NCBI GenBank assembly: GCA_040217695.1
Contig: JBEHWO010000062.1
Coordinates: 1 to 23,236 of the forward strand
Reading direction: 5' to 3'
From: CALARM01 sp040217695
Lineage (GTDB): Bacteria; Vulcanimicrobiota; SpSt-956; JAKJGF01
Length of the DNA stretch: 23,236 bases
Shown here: in pieces, positions 6,378 to 14,570 of the stretch
Layout: each line of letters opens with the position of its first letter
How positions within the stretch are numbered: the first letter of the stretch is position 1
Made by a program: the position numbers and the translations under genes
Notes under the pieces: model-generated
Database searches by the model: none
What the model was told of the DNA's origin: nothing
Seen by the model: only the letters and a program-made list of their open reading frames with translations

Positions 6378-9300
6378 TATTACAAAGATACCGGTTGCAG
6401 TAGTGTCAACAGGGTTCAGGCCGGGAATTCTTATACTCCCTATATCAGGTTCCTCCTTTCTATAGTATGTCAGGAACATATTTAAAACTTCTTTTTCCCC
6501 GGCAATTACAGACAGGGCAGATAAAAGAATATCTTCCAGAGTGGTTATAGCAATAGCTTTAATAATTTTTATCTCCTCCTCTCCAGTATAAATTTCAAGT
6601 AATTCTCTTTCTTTTATAAAACCTTCTTTTACAGCACTTTTCTCTGCCTGAAAAGCGAATTTTTTTTCAAGAACAGTATTAAAACCAGACCATTCTTCTT
6701 TCAGTTTCTCTGAAGCTTTTTCTGCATCTTCTCTTTCTTTTTTCTTCCCTGAGATTTTATAAAGTTCCAGAGAGACCATTACTGCCAGAGAAAGAGCTAC
6801 TCCTGAAATATGGTTCAGATTATTCTGAATATAATAAATGGCTTTGCTCAACTGTCCTCTGTAGTTTCCTGTTTTATTAGTATGACCATGTTTGATAAAA
6901 GCAAGAACTGCAAGAGCTGTTGAGATTACCCTTTTATTTATGTCAGCTTCATTACTCCAGAAGCCTTCTGCACTCTGATTTCTGGCAAGGTATCTGAACG
7001 ATAAATCAATCATTTCAGGACTTACATGTGACCGGTATGGTAAAGAAAATGTTTTTGCCTCTACAGGAGCAGATTCTTTATAAGATAAGGATTCTCCGCC
7101 AGATTCTTCAATTTCTAATAATAACCCTTCTCCTCCGCGAGAGAATTCATCTGAAGTTATTTCAGAAACAGGCCCTTCAGATTCTTCTCCGGAGGCTCTT
7201 TCCGACCTTTCATCACATGCCGGTATGAGTTCCTGCAATGGAATGCTTTCCGTAAAAGGAGACGGAGCCATAGCAGATAATTTCATCACACTTTTCTGTT
7301 CCGGTGTCATATGCTCCATAGCATATCTCCTCCGGGAGGATACATTCGATACGTTTCTGGATATATTAATAATACCTGACGTGGGCCTTCCTGCATTTCT
7401 CGGAGGAGACGGGTCTGGTGAATGGGAAGATATAACATGTGACACACATCTTCTTAACATTCCCGGTGGTGAGACCGGGTTTATCGGCCTCCCTGGAGGA
7501 GGAGAAGATTTCTCGCGAGAAGGGGGCCTGTCATGTAAAGTCTCTTTCATTCCTTCCGGCAATAATTGAGGTACAGTAACCCTTATTATTTCTTCCCTTT
7601 CACCGCCTTCTCCCTCTTCTACTGCTAAAAAAGAAGTATAAGGAGTCATAATTTTATATCTCATAGAAAGACCTATTATTTCTTCCCTTATAGAATATTT
7701 TTCTTTCGGATTTTCTTTCTCTTTTTTCAGCAACAAGTCAATCCTCTTTTTTGCCCACATAATTTCTATAACAGGATATTCTTCGGATGCTTCAGGCAAT
7801 TTCACATCTATTTCCTGAGTGAATTTCCCCGACACAGTCATACCATTTAAAAGAGCCTTACAAATTCCTGCAGAATGAAACCTTCCCAGAAGATAAAGAA
7901 CCTGTCCGAAGTAGAGATCAGGAATGGATATGGGATATATATCCGAGACAGAGGCATTTTCCCATTCTATCGATATATCTGTAAGTATGGGGAAAGCTGT
8001 CTGATTGGAAAATTTCTGTATTGCCTCTTCTATATCCTGTTCGAGAGTGAGATATTGAACGGTACCTTTTCCCATTTCTGCCATGCCGTCCAGGAGATTT
8101 CTGTTTACAGTAGTTCCTATACCGAAGGTATATATCCTTGCCCTGCGCAGAGTGCGGCGAATTTCTCCTAAAATTTCATCTGCTTTTTTCACCTCTCCGT
8201 CTGTAAGGAAGATTATCTGCCTTAAATATTCTGGCTTTACAGGAAGCATAAGGGCTTCCTTCATTGCAAGAAGTATATTTGTCCCTCCTGTGGCATAAAT
8301 GGCATCTATAAAGGCATCTGCTTTTTTAAGATGAGTATCGTTGAATTCAACAGATCTGTCGGAAAAGGTACCTGTAAGGGTACTGAAAGTTATTATGTTA
8401 AAAGTATCTCCCCATCTGAGGGTTCTCAGACATGCTTTAAGAGCCTTTCTTGCCTGATCTATGGGAGTGAAATTTCTTTTTCCCCAGCTCATAGAACCTG
8501 ACCTGTCAAGGACAAATATCATCTCCCTTTTTACCATTTCTTCAGGGCCATAGTCCATTTTTGGTGTTACATGGAGCATAAAAGCTCCCGGTTTCCCTTC
8601 TTTTCTGTAAAAAGAAAGATCTGTTTCCAGTCTTTCTCCTGTAGAGGAATATTTTAATATAAAATCTTTATTCGGAATTTCCCCCTCTTTTGCCAGTTGA
8701 ATATTTCTTATATGTTTGCTTTTTTCTTCTATATAAAGAAGATAGCCTGGAGACTTTATTTCTCCCACAGAGAAACCTGGATCCAGATTTATAAAGATAT
8801 TTATTTCCCCTCTTTTACCGGAAGTGGCCTCTCCCGGCGTTTCTCCGCTTTTCTGTGATATAACCAGAGGAATTACTAGCTCATATTCACCATCATCATA
8901 TTTTACTGTCTGATAGTATTTCAGTGTAACAAGTATTTCTTCCCCCGGTTTTATGTTTGCCACAGAAATATTAAAGATATTCTCTTTCTGCCCTTCAAGG
9001 AGTGATGCTTTCCTGCCATCATTCATGGCATATTCATAGGTTCTTTTTGCTTCTTCTTTTTCTTTTATCTTACCTTTAATCGTTCTTTCACCTGCTTTGA
9101 TTTCCAGGTCATAAACAGCTCCGTCTCCCGGAAGAGGAAATAAATAGAAAACTTCGATGTTTTTCTCCAGATTATTCTGAAATTTCTGTATGACTTTCAT
9201 ATCTGCAATCATACCTTTAATGTCTGCTCTTATTTCTGTATATTTCAGAATAAGAGGATCTTTTATACCTGTGGCAAACATTGTGCCAGATGTGATTTTA

Positions 9301-10511
9301 TAGAAGCTCATATCTACATCGTGAGTGCCTGGATAAATCTGCTCCATTTCTTTACCGCAGACGTGACAGTGAAAATCAGAGAATTTACTCTTTGCTCCGC
9401 AGTGAAGGCAGTATACAGCACTTTCAAATTGTAAGCCACAGAAAAAGCACATAAGAGCATTTGAACGATTTTTCTCTCCACACGATGGACACTCAATACA
9501 GTCATTATAATTATAAACAGGTTCAGGCGGCGGAGGAGGGGAACTGTAACCAAGGTCTTTTATCATTCTGAGTGCTTTAGAGAATTTACAGTCAATATCT
9601 AAAATAAGGTCACACATCTTTATGGCATTATCTTTAAGATCCTGTTTCAGATAAAGTTCTGCAGCATTATAATATGCTTTTACTGATTCTTCTGTCTGGC
9701 CTCTGATAAGATAAAGTTCTCCGAGTTTCTCGGAAGCTTCTGCTTTTAAGGGATTTATCTCCAGCACTTTTCTGAAAGCCAGGATTGCGCTGTCTATCTC
9801 ACCTTTTTCCTTACATACAAGCCCCAGTTCAGTAAGGGCTTTTATGTTTTTAAGGTCATATTTGAGTATAAACCGGAAGGCATTTTTGGCATCTTCAAGC
9901 TGCCCCAGTTCACGGTAAATACTACCGAGATTTAAATGGGTTTCTGTATCATCAGGTAGAAGTAATGTCGCCCTTTTATAAGTTTCTGCCGCTTTTATAA
10001 GTTCACATTTTTCCCAGAAAGCCTTTCCCAGTTCTTTATACTGAATAAAACCTTCCTTTATACGTCCCTGCTTGATATTAACAGCAGCCATTTCAACTCT
10101 GGCATCCAGATTATCAGGATCTAATTCTGTACCTCTCTTCAGGAACTCAAAAGATTTTTCCGGCTTATTTATCATTGAGAATATTCTGGAGAGAAAAAAA
10201 CATGTATCTATGGCCTTATATTTATCTCCCATAGAGATATAAATTCCAATGAGTTTTTCTCTTGCTTTTATGTTTTCAGGTTCAAGTTTTATAATTCTGT
10301 TACAGACTATTTCTGCCTGTTCTAAAGAATTACTGCTTATATATAAATCTGCCAGCTTCAGACTTGTCTCTGAAAATTTCGGCAGAAGTCCTCTTTTTGC
10401 ATAGAGATTAAGGAGTTCATAGTGGATATCAATATCTCCCGGCCGGGATTTGAGCAGATTTTCATATTCTGTTATTTTCTCATCCATATTTTCATCAATG
10501 TGTTTTAACAT
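6372..10511 (-). CDS. TPR / zinc-ribbon / VIT / VWA fusion protein (paralogue C)
   Basis: 1379 aa. GGGAGGG stands 9 nt before ATG 10511. Residues 10-320 form TPR repeats (L-G-x-x-Y-x-x-x-G types). Residues 338-385 hold a zinc-ribbon pair with CxxC knuckles at C341/C344, C355/C358, C368/C371 and C382/C385. Residues 397-550 are a VIT domain (vault/inter-alpha-trypsin). Residues 660-845 are a VWA domain with a complete MIDAS: D669-x-S-x-S, T744 and D771. Residues 980-1160 are a Pro/Ser-rich linker. Residues 1163-1379 are a helical domain with L-A-R-N-Q-S-A-E-G-F-W, like a prenyltransferase/squalene-cyclase repeat. There is no signal peptide, so it is probably cytosolic and acts through metal-dependent binding. 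It aligns with paralogues A and B from about residue 397 onward but ends at G-I-F-V-I-A, several residues earlier than both, where the repeat tail supplies the stop. Confidence 0.88.
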   Translation of the reverse strand: MLKHIDENMDEKITEYENLLKSRPGDIDIHYELLNLYAKRGLLPKFSETSLKLADLYISSNSLEQAEIVCNRIIKLEPENIKAREKLIGIYISMGDKYKAIDTCFFLSRIFSMINKPEKSFEFLKRGTELDPDNLDARVEMAAVNIKQGRIKEGFIQYKELGKAFWEKCELIKAAETYKRATLLLPDDTETHLNLGSIYRELGQLEDAKNAFRFILKYDLKNIKALTELGLVCKEKGEIDSAILAFRKVLEINPLKAEASEKLGELYLIRGQTEESVKAYYNAAELYLKQDLKDNAIKMCDLILDIDCKFSKALRMIKDLGYSSPPPPPEPVYNYNDCIECPSCGEKNRSNALMCFFCGLQFESAVYCLHCGAKSKFSDFHCHVCGKEMEQIYPGTHDVDMSFYKITSGTMFATGIKDPLILKYTEIRADIKGMIADMKVIQKFQNNLEKNIEVFYLFPLPGDGAVYDLEIKAGERTIKGKIKEKEEAKRTYEYAMNDGRKASLLEGQKENIFNISVANIKPGEEILVTLKYYQTVKYDDGEYELVIPLVISQKSGETPGEATSGKRGEINIFINLDPGFSVGEIKSPGYLLYIEEKSKHIRNIQLAKEGEIPNKDFILKYSSTGERLETDLSFYRKEGKPGAFMLHVTPKMDYGPEEMVKREMIFVLDRSGSMSWGKRNFTPIDQARKALKACLRTLRWGDTFNIITFSTLTGTFSDRSVEFNDTHLKKADAFIDAIYATGGTNILLAMKEALMLPVKPEYLRQIIFLTDGEVKKADEILGEIRRTLRRARIYTFGIGTTVNRNLLDGMAEMGKGTVQYLTLEQDIEEAIQKFSNQTAFPILTDISIEWENASVSDIYPISIPDLYFGQVLYLLGRFHSAGICKALLNGMTVSGKFTQEIDVKLPEASEEYPVIEIMWAKKRIDLLLKKEKENPKEKYSIREEIIGLSMRYKIMTPYTSFLAVEEGEGGEREEIIRVTVPQLLPEGMKETLHDRPPSREKSSPPPGRPINPVSPPGMLRRCVSHVISSHSPDPSPPRNAGRPTSGIINISRNVSNVSSRRRYAMEHMTPEQKSVMKLSAMAPSPFTESIPLQELIPACDERSERASGEESEGPVSEITSDEFSRGGEGLLLEIEESGGESLSYKESAPVEAKTFSLPYRSHVSPEMIDLSFRYLARNQSAEGFWSNEADINKRVISTALAVLAFIKHGHTNKTGNYRGQLSKAIYYIQNNLNHISGVALSLAVMVSLELYKISGKKKEREDAEKASEKLKEEWSGFNTVLEKKFAFQAEKSAVKEGFIKERELLEIYTGEEEIKIIKAIAITTLEDILLSALSVIAGEKEVLNMFLTYYRKEEPDIGSIRIPGLNPVDTTATGIFVIA

Positions 10512-10561
10512 GTTTTAAAACCCTCCCTGCAAATCTTTGACATACCACTTTTATCGATTGA

Positions 10562-11149
10562 TTACCCGGAATGATTATAGCCAATATCTTTCAACATTCT
10601 GCGTGCCCTGTAGTTTTCCGGAGCAATATTTATAATAATATCACACATTTGAATTACATTATCTTTAAGTTCCTGTCTCAGATAAATTTCTGCAGCATTA
10701 AGATATGACTTTACTGATTCTTCAATGTGACCCATGATTAAATAGAGTTCTCCAAGTTTCTCATAGATTTCCGCTTCTTCCGGATTGATTTTCAATACCT
10801 GTTTAAATGTCAGAATTGCCATTATTATGTTACCTGTTTCCTGGAATGTCAGACCTGATTCCGTAAGGGCCTGGATATTGAGGAGATCATAACGCAGTAT
10901 AAGTTGAAAAGCATTTATTGCACAGTCAAACTTGCCCATTTCTCTGTAAAGCCTTCCCAGAGCAAGGAGAATTTCCGTATCCTCAGGCTGGAGAGCTATT
11001 ACTTTTTCATAAATTTCCGAGGCTTTAAGAAGTTCACCTTTTTCCCGAAAAATCCCGGCTAATTCTTTGTATTGAACGATACACTCTTTTATATGTCCGT
11101 TCTTATTCTCAGAAGAAAATGAAGAAGGATTACCAGATGAATTTTTCAT
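10562..11149 (-). CDS. Small TPR protein, paralogue of the TPR region of the downstream fusion
   Basis: 195 aa from ATG 11149, chosen because GGAGAG lies 8 nt upstream; an in-frame ATG at 11185 has only a weak site. The protein is mostly TPR repeats (for example L-G-R-L-Y-R-E-M-G-K-F and L-G-E-L-Y-L-I-M-G-H). It aligns end to end with residues about 149-322 of the 1379-aa protein, including the closing M-(I/L)-K-D-(L/I)-G-Y. It stops where the fusion continues into a proline run and zinc ribbons. It lies 84 bp after paralogue B and 50 bp before the fusion gene. It probably serves as a protein-binding adaptor in the same complex, either as a standalone version or as a remnant of a duplicated fusion gene. 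Confidence 0.85.
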   Translation of the reverse strand: MKNSSGNPSSFSSENKNGHIKECIVQYKELAGIFREKGELLKASEIYEKVIALQPEDTEILLALGRLYREMGKFDCAINAFQLILRYDLLNIQALTESGLTFQETGNIIMAILTFKQVLKINPEEAEIYEKLGELYLIMGHIEESVKSYLNAAEIYLRQELKDNVIQMCDIIINIAPENYRARRMLKDIGYNHSG

Positions 11150-11233
11150 AAATTTAACTCTCCGAAAGAACTCTGTTGTTTCCATACTTCGAGGCTATTA
11201 CTGCCGTCTCGCACGAATAGTATTATAGTTTAC

Positions 11234-14212
11234 CTATTGTATTTTTTTACTGATAGATAGCACAAAAATCCCCGCAGCAGTAGTGTCAACAGGATTTAAC
11301 TCAAAAACATTTATACTCCCCTCTTCCGGCCCGCCTCTTACATAATGGTTTATTAAAAGATCAACAGAAGAATTTATTAATCCTTCATCTCCTGATATTA
11401 AACAGAGGAATAGAGAAATTATATCATCCATTTTTTCTATGGTAGAGATCATTTTTGCGCTGTCTTTTCCCTCTGAAAGCCATTTATCTGTATCAGGCAA
11501 TTCTCCTTCTGACATAAGGCCTGCTTCTACGGCAGATTTTACCGATAGAGATGCGAAGTTTTTTTCATGGAGATTTTTGAATTTATACCAGTTATCTTTC
11601 AGTATGGCAATGGCTTTTTCTGCATCCTTTCTTTCCTTCTTTTTATCAGAATGTTTGAATAATTCTACAAAGACCATTGTGGAAAGCACCAGTGAAAGAC
11701 CTGAAAGATTATCCATATTACTCTGAATAAAATAAACAGCTCTGCTTACATGAGGAACATAGTTTCCTGTCTTACCGGTATGTCCCTCTTTTATAAATGC
11801 AAGAACAGCCAGAGATGTAGATATTACTTTTTTCTCTTCAAGAACTTCTTTACTCCATGAGCCGTCTGCATTCTGGTTTCTTGCAAGATATTTAAAGGTT
11901 AAATCAATCATTTCAGGTGTTATTTTTTCATCACTCTTCATTTCGCAGGACTGTGGTTCAGGACTCATTGCACCATCATCAAACTCCTCTTCACATTCAA
12001 AAGACAGGGGAGCACCGGATTCCCGTACAATTCCTTTTTCATTTTCAGCCTCATCCATTTTATCCACAGGAGGCAAAGCGGAAAAAGCCGTTTCTCTGAA
12101 AGGCACACGCGTTCTGGAGTAAAGAACTTCTTCTGATAAAACATCCTTCTCTGCGGAAGGTCCATGGCCTGCCTGTAATGCAGATTGCCGGAAAGCTGAA
12201 GGGCCGGGAGAAGCACTTCTATCTGACGGTAATCTTCTCATTAAAACAGGGGGGGAAGAAATATCTCTTTTTACGTTCATCATAATGCCTGACATCGGTC
12301 TCGGTGCAGGTCTGCCCGACCTGTATGAGAGTTTCATTGAAGAACCGGTAAGTCTCTGTCGCGGCCCTGCAAAGGCGTCTCTATTCAATCCTTCAGGCAC
12401 CATGGAAGGCACATCTACTCTCATTATTTCTTTTTTCTCTTTCGGTTCTTCATCATCTTTTCCCTGTTCCACCGCCACAAGAGACGTATAGGGACTCATA
12501 AGACTGTATCTCAGGGCTATTCCAATAATTTCATCCCTTATTTCATGTTTTTCTTTCGGCTTTTCGGACATTTTCTTCAAGAGTGCATCAATCCTCTTTC
12601 CTGCCCATATTGTTTCAATAACAGGATGTTCCGTAGCTTCATCGGGAAGATCTATCTCTATTTCCTGCCGGAATTCTCCTACTCCCGTCATAGCTTTTAA
12701 TATGGCAGTAGCCTTCCCTGACGAGTGGAAACGGCCAACCGTATAAAGAACCTGACCGGCATAAAGATCAGGGATTTTTACGGGATACATATCTGCCACA
12801 GATGCATCTTTCCATTCAAGCGATATATCTGTAAGCACCGGGAAAGATGTCTGATTGGAAAATTTCTGTATTGCATCTTCAATATTCTCTTCAAAGGTAA
12901 TATATCTGGATGTTCCGCGCCCCATTTCTGCCATGCCGTCAAGGAGCAGTCTGTTTACGGCAGTGCCTATTCCGAAGGTAAAAACCCTTGATTTACCGAG
13001 AGATTTTTTTATCTCCTGAAGAACAAACTCTTCATTTCCCACTGCTCCGTCTGTAAGGAATACAATCTGTCTTACATAAAGTTTATTTGCAGGAAGTTTA
13101 AGTGCCGCCTCCATGGCAGCAAGTATATCTGTTCCGCCTCTCGGGCCGATACTGTCAATATATGTGTCTGCCTTAAGGAGATTGGCGTCATTGAATTCAA
13201 TGGAACGATTTTCCATATATTCAACCCTGTCGTCAAAAACTATAACAGAGAAGGTATCTCCTGACCTGAGAGTTCTCAGACATGCCTTCAGGGCTTTCCT
13301 TGCCTGTTCTATGGGATGGCCGCTCATGGAACCGGAACGGTCAAGAACGAAAACAACGTCCCTTTTTACCATTTCATCAGGGCCATAGTCCATCTTCGGA
13401 GTTATATGGAGCATAAATGTACCTGGCTTGAATTCCTTTCTGTAAAAGGAAAGTTCACTCTCTAACTGTTCACCAGAGGAGGAATATTTCAATATGAAAT
13501 CCTTATCGGGGAGTTCTCCTTCTTTTGCAAGCTGAATTTCTCTTTTTGTCTTCCCTTTTTCCTGAATAAACAATAAATGAGACGGCGATTTAATTTCTCC
13601 CGGCGTAAAACCTGTATCCAGGTTTATAAAAAGATTTATTTCCCTCCCCGCCTTTCTTGTTTCTACAGGCGGAGAAATTTTCTCAGAATCCTTTACCTGT
13701 GTTTTATCAATATATCTAGGGGTAATTGTCATAGGAAAGACAAATTCATATTCACCGTCTTCATATTTTACCGTTTCATAATAGATGATGGTAACCAGTA
13801 TTTCCTGAGCCGGTTCTATATTGGCCACACTCATGGTGAAAATATTGGCTCTTTCCTGTTCCAGAAGGCCTGCTTTCTTTCCTTCATCTCTCGCCTCTTC
13901 GTAAGTTCTTCTTGCTTCTTCCCTTTCTTTTATGACACCTTTTATTGTTCTTTCTCCGATTTTTATTTCCAGTGAATTTACGGCACTGTCATGAGGGAGA
14001 GGAAACACATAGACTGCTTCAATATTTTTATTCAAATTATTTTCAAATTTCTGTATTACTTTTACATCGGCAAGGAGTCCCGTAATATCTGCCCTTACTT
14101 CTGTATATTTTAGAGGTAATACAGTTCCTTCCGTGGTTATCATTGTACCTTCAGTGTATTTTCTTTTATAAAAACTCATATCGACATCCTGATTTGTATA
14201 TGCCATTCTCAT
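11234..14212 (-). CDS. VIT-VWA protein with C-terminal helical toroid-like domain (paralogue B)
   Basis: 992 aa from ATG 14212, with AGG 7 nt upstream (a second ATG lies at 14206). The frame stays open upstream to 14353 only because heptamer repeats encode no stop there, and that extension has no counterpart in the paralogues. Residues about 10-165 are VIT and 282-465 are VWA. The MIDAS is complete: D291-x-S-x-S, T361 and D388. A low-complexity linker follows (about 610-762), then a helical domain (765-985) starting L-A-R-N-Q-N-A-D-G-S-W-S, a good match to prenyltransferase/squalene-cyclase-type repeats. It ends N-P-V-D-T-T-A-A-G-I-F-V-L-S. There is no signal peptide. Known VIT-VWA proteins include inter-alpha-trypsin inhibitor heavy chains and PARP4; a binding role is inferred. 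Confidence 0.88.
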   Translation of the reverse strand: MRMAYTNQDVDMSFYKRKYTEGTMITTEGTVLPLKYTEVRADITGLLADVKVIQKFENNLNKNIEAVYVFPLPHDSAVNSLEIKIGERTIKGVIKEREEARRTYEEARDEGKKAGLLEQERANIFTMSVANIEPAQEILVTIIYYETVKYEDGEYEFVFPMTITPRYIDKTQVKDSEKISPPVETRKAGREINLFINLDTGFTPGEIKSPSHLLFIQEKGKTKREIQLAKEGELPDKDFILKYSSSGEQLESELSFYRKEFKPGTFMLHITPKMDYGPDEMVKRDVVFVLDRSGSMSGHPIEQARKALKACLRTLRSGDTFSVIVFDDRVEYMENRSIEFNDANLLKADTYIDSIGPRGGTDILAAMEAALKLPANKLYVRQIVFLTDGAVGNEEFVLQEIKKSLGKSRVFTFGIGTAVNRLLLDGMAEMGRGTSRYITFEENIEDAIQKFSNQTSFPVLTDISLEWKDASVADMYPVKIPDLYAGQVLYTVGRFHSSGKATAILKAMTGVGEFRQEIEIDLPDEATEHPVIETIWAGKRIDALLKKMSEKPKEKHEIRDEIIGIALRYSLMSPYTSLVAVEQGKDDEEPKEKKEIMRVDVPSMVPEGLNRDAFAGPRQRLTGSSMKLSYRSGRPAPRPMSGIMMNVKRDISSPPVLMRRLPSDRSASPGPSAFRQSALQAGHGPSAEKDVLSEEVLYSRTRVPFRETAFSALPPVDKMDEAENEKGIVRESGAPLSFECEEEFDDGAMSPEPQSCEMKSDEKITPEMIDLTFKYLARNQNADGSWSKEVLEEKKVISTSLAVLAFIKEGHTGKTGNYVPHVSRAVYFIQSNMDNLSGLSLVLSTMVFVELFKHSDKKKERKDAEKAIAILKDNWYKFKNLHEKNFASLSVKSAVEAGLMSEGELPDTDKWLSEGKDSAKMISTIEKMDDIISLFLCLISGDEGLINSSVDLLINHYVRGGPEEGSINVFELNPVDTTAAGIFVLSISKKIQ

Positions 14213-14240
14213 ATGTTTGCCTGCCTTTCTGTATAAATAC

Positions 14241-14310
14241 GTGACGCGTAACGCGTGACGCGTGACGGGTGGTTCGTGACGCGTGGTTCGTGATGCGTGA
14301 TGCGTGTTTT
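14241..14310 (+). repeat. Ten-unit GTGACGC-type heptamer array
   Basis: Ten contiguous 7-bp units: mainly GTGACGC, GTGATGC and GTAACGC, with two GTGGTTC units and a closing GTGTTTT. The array starts 28 bp upstream of the paralogue B start, in the 354-bp gap after paralogue A. It has no conserved tail. The gap also holds the short palindrome at 14321 and the long array at 14347, and nothing else that I can see. Confidence 0.9.
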
Positions 14311-14320
14311 CATCGAAATC

Positions 14321-14342
14321 GGGCGACCACAGGGGGTCACCC
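14321..14342. repeat. Short GC-rich palindrome between two heptamer arrays
   Basis: GGGCGACC (14321-14328) pairs with GGTCACCC (14335-14342) at seven of eight positions, plus a G-U pair in RNA, around a 6-nt loop. It differs from the heptamers in composition and separates the GTGACGC-type array from the GTGAAAA-type array. Confidence 0.5.
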
Positions 14343-14346
14343 CTAC

Positions 14347-14570
14347 GTCTCACTTTTCACTTTTCACTTCTCACGACTCACGACTCACGACTCACTTTTC
14401 ACTTTTCACTTTTCACTTTTCACGACTCACTTTTCACTTTTCACTTCTCACTTTTCACTTTTCACTTCTCACTTTTCACGACTCACTACTCACTTTTCAC
14501 TTTTCACTTTTCACTTCTCACGACTCACTTTTCACTTTTCACTTTTCACTTCTCACGACTCACTACTCAC
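14347..14570 (-). repeat. 32-unit GTGANNN heptamer array
   Basis: Exactly 224 bp, or 32 contiguous 7-bp units. On the minus strand every unit is GTGA plus a triplet: AAA in 17 units, GTC in 7, GAA in 5, GTA in 2 and GAC in 1. The array begins immediately after the last sense codon region of paralogue A and overlaps its stop: TGA at 14569-14567 is inside the first unit. Two 35-bp blocks (14494-14528 and 14529-14563) are identical, showing higher-order duplication. All three plus-strand frames stay open because no unit contains a stop in that orientation. Confidence 0.93.

Noticed and set aside
7225..7569. Plus-strand frame of 114 codons
   Set aside because: It is the complement of the Pro/Ser-rich linker of the fusion gene. 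It is long only because of biased composition.
9314..9553. Minus-strand frame of 79 codons
   Set aside because: It is an alternate frame of the zinc-ribbon region of the 1379-aa gene.
14213..14353. 47-residue N-terminal extension of paralogue B
   Set aside because: It is a translation of heptamer repeats with no ribosome binding site and no counterpart in the other VIT-VWA proteins. ATG 14212 has a suitable site.
14347..14570. CRISPR array
   Set aside because: Units are contiguous 7-mers with no spacers, and no cas gene is present.
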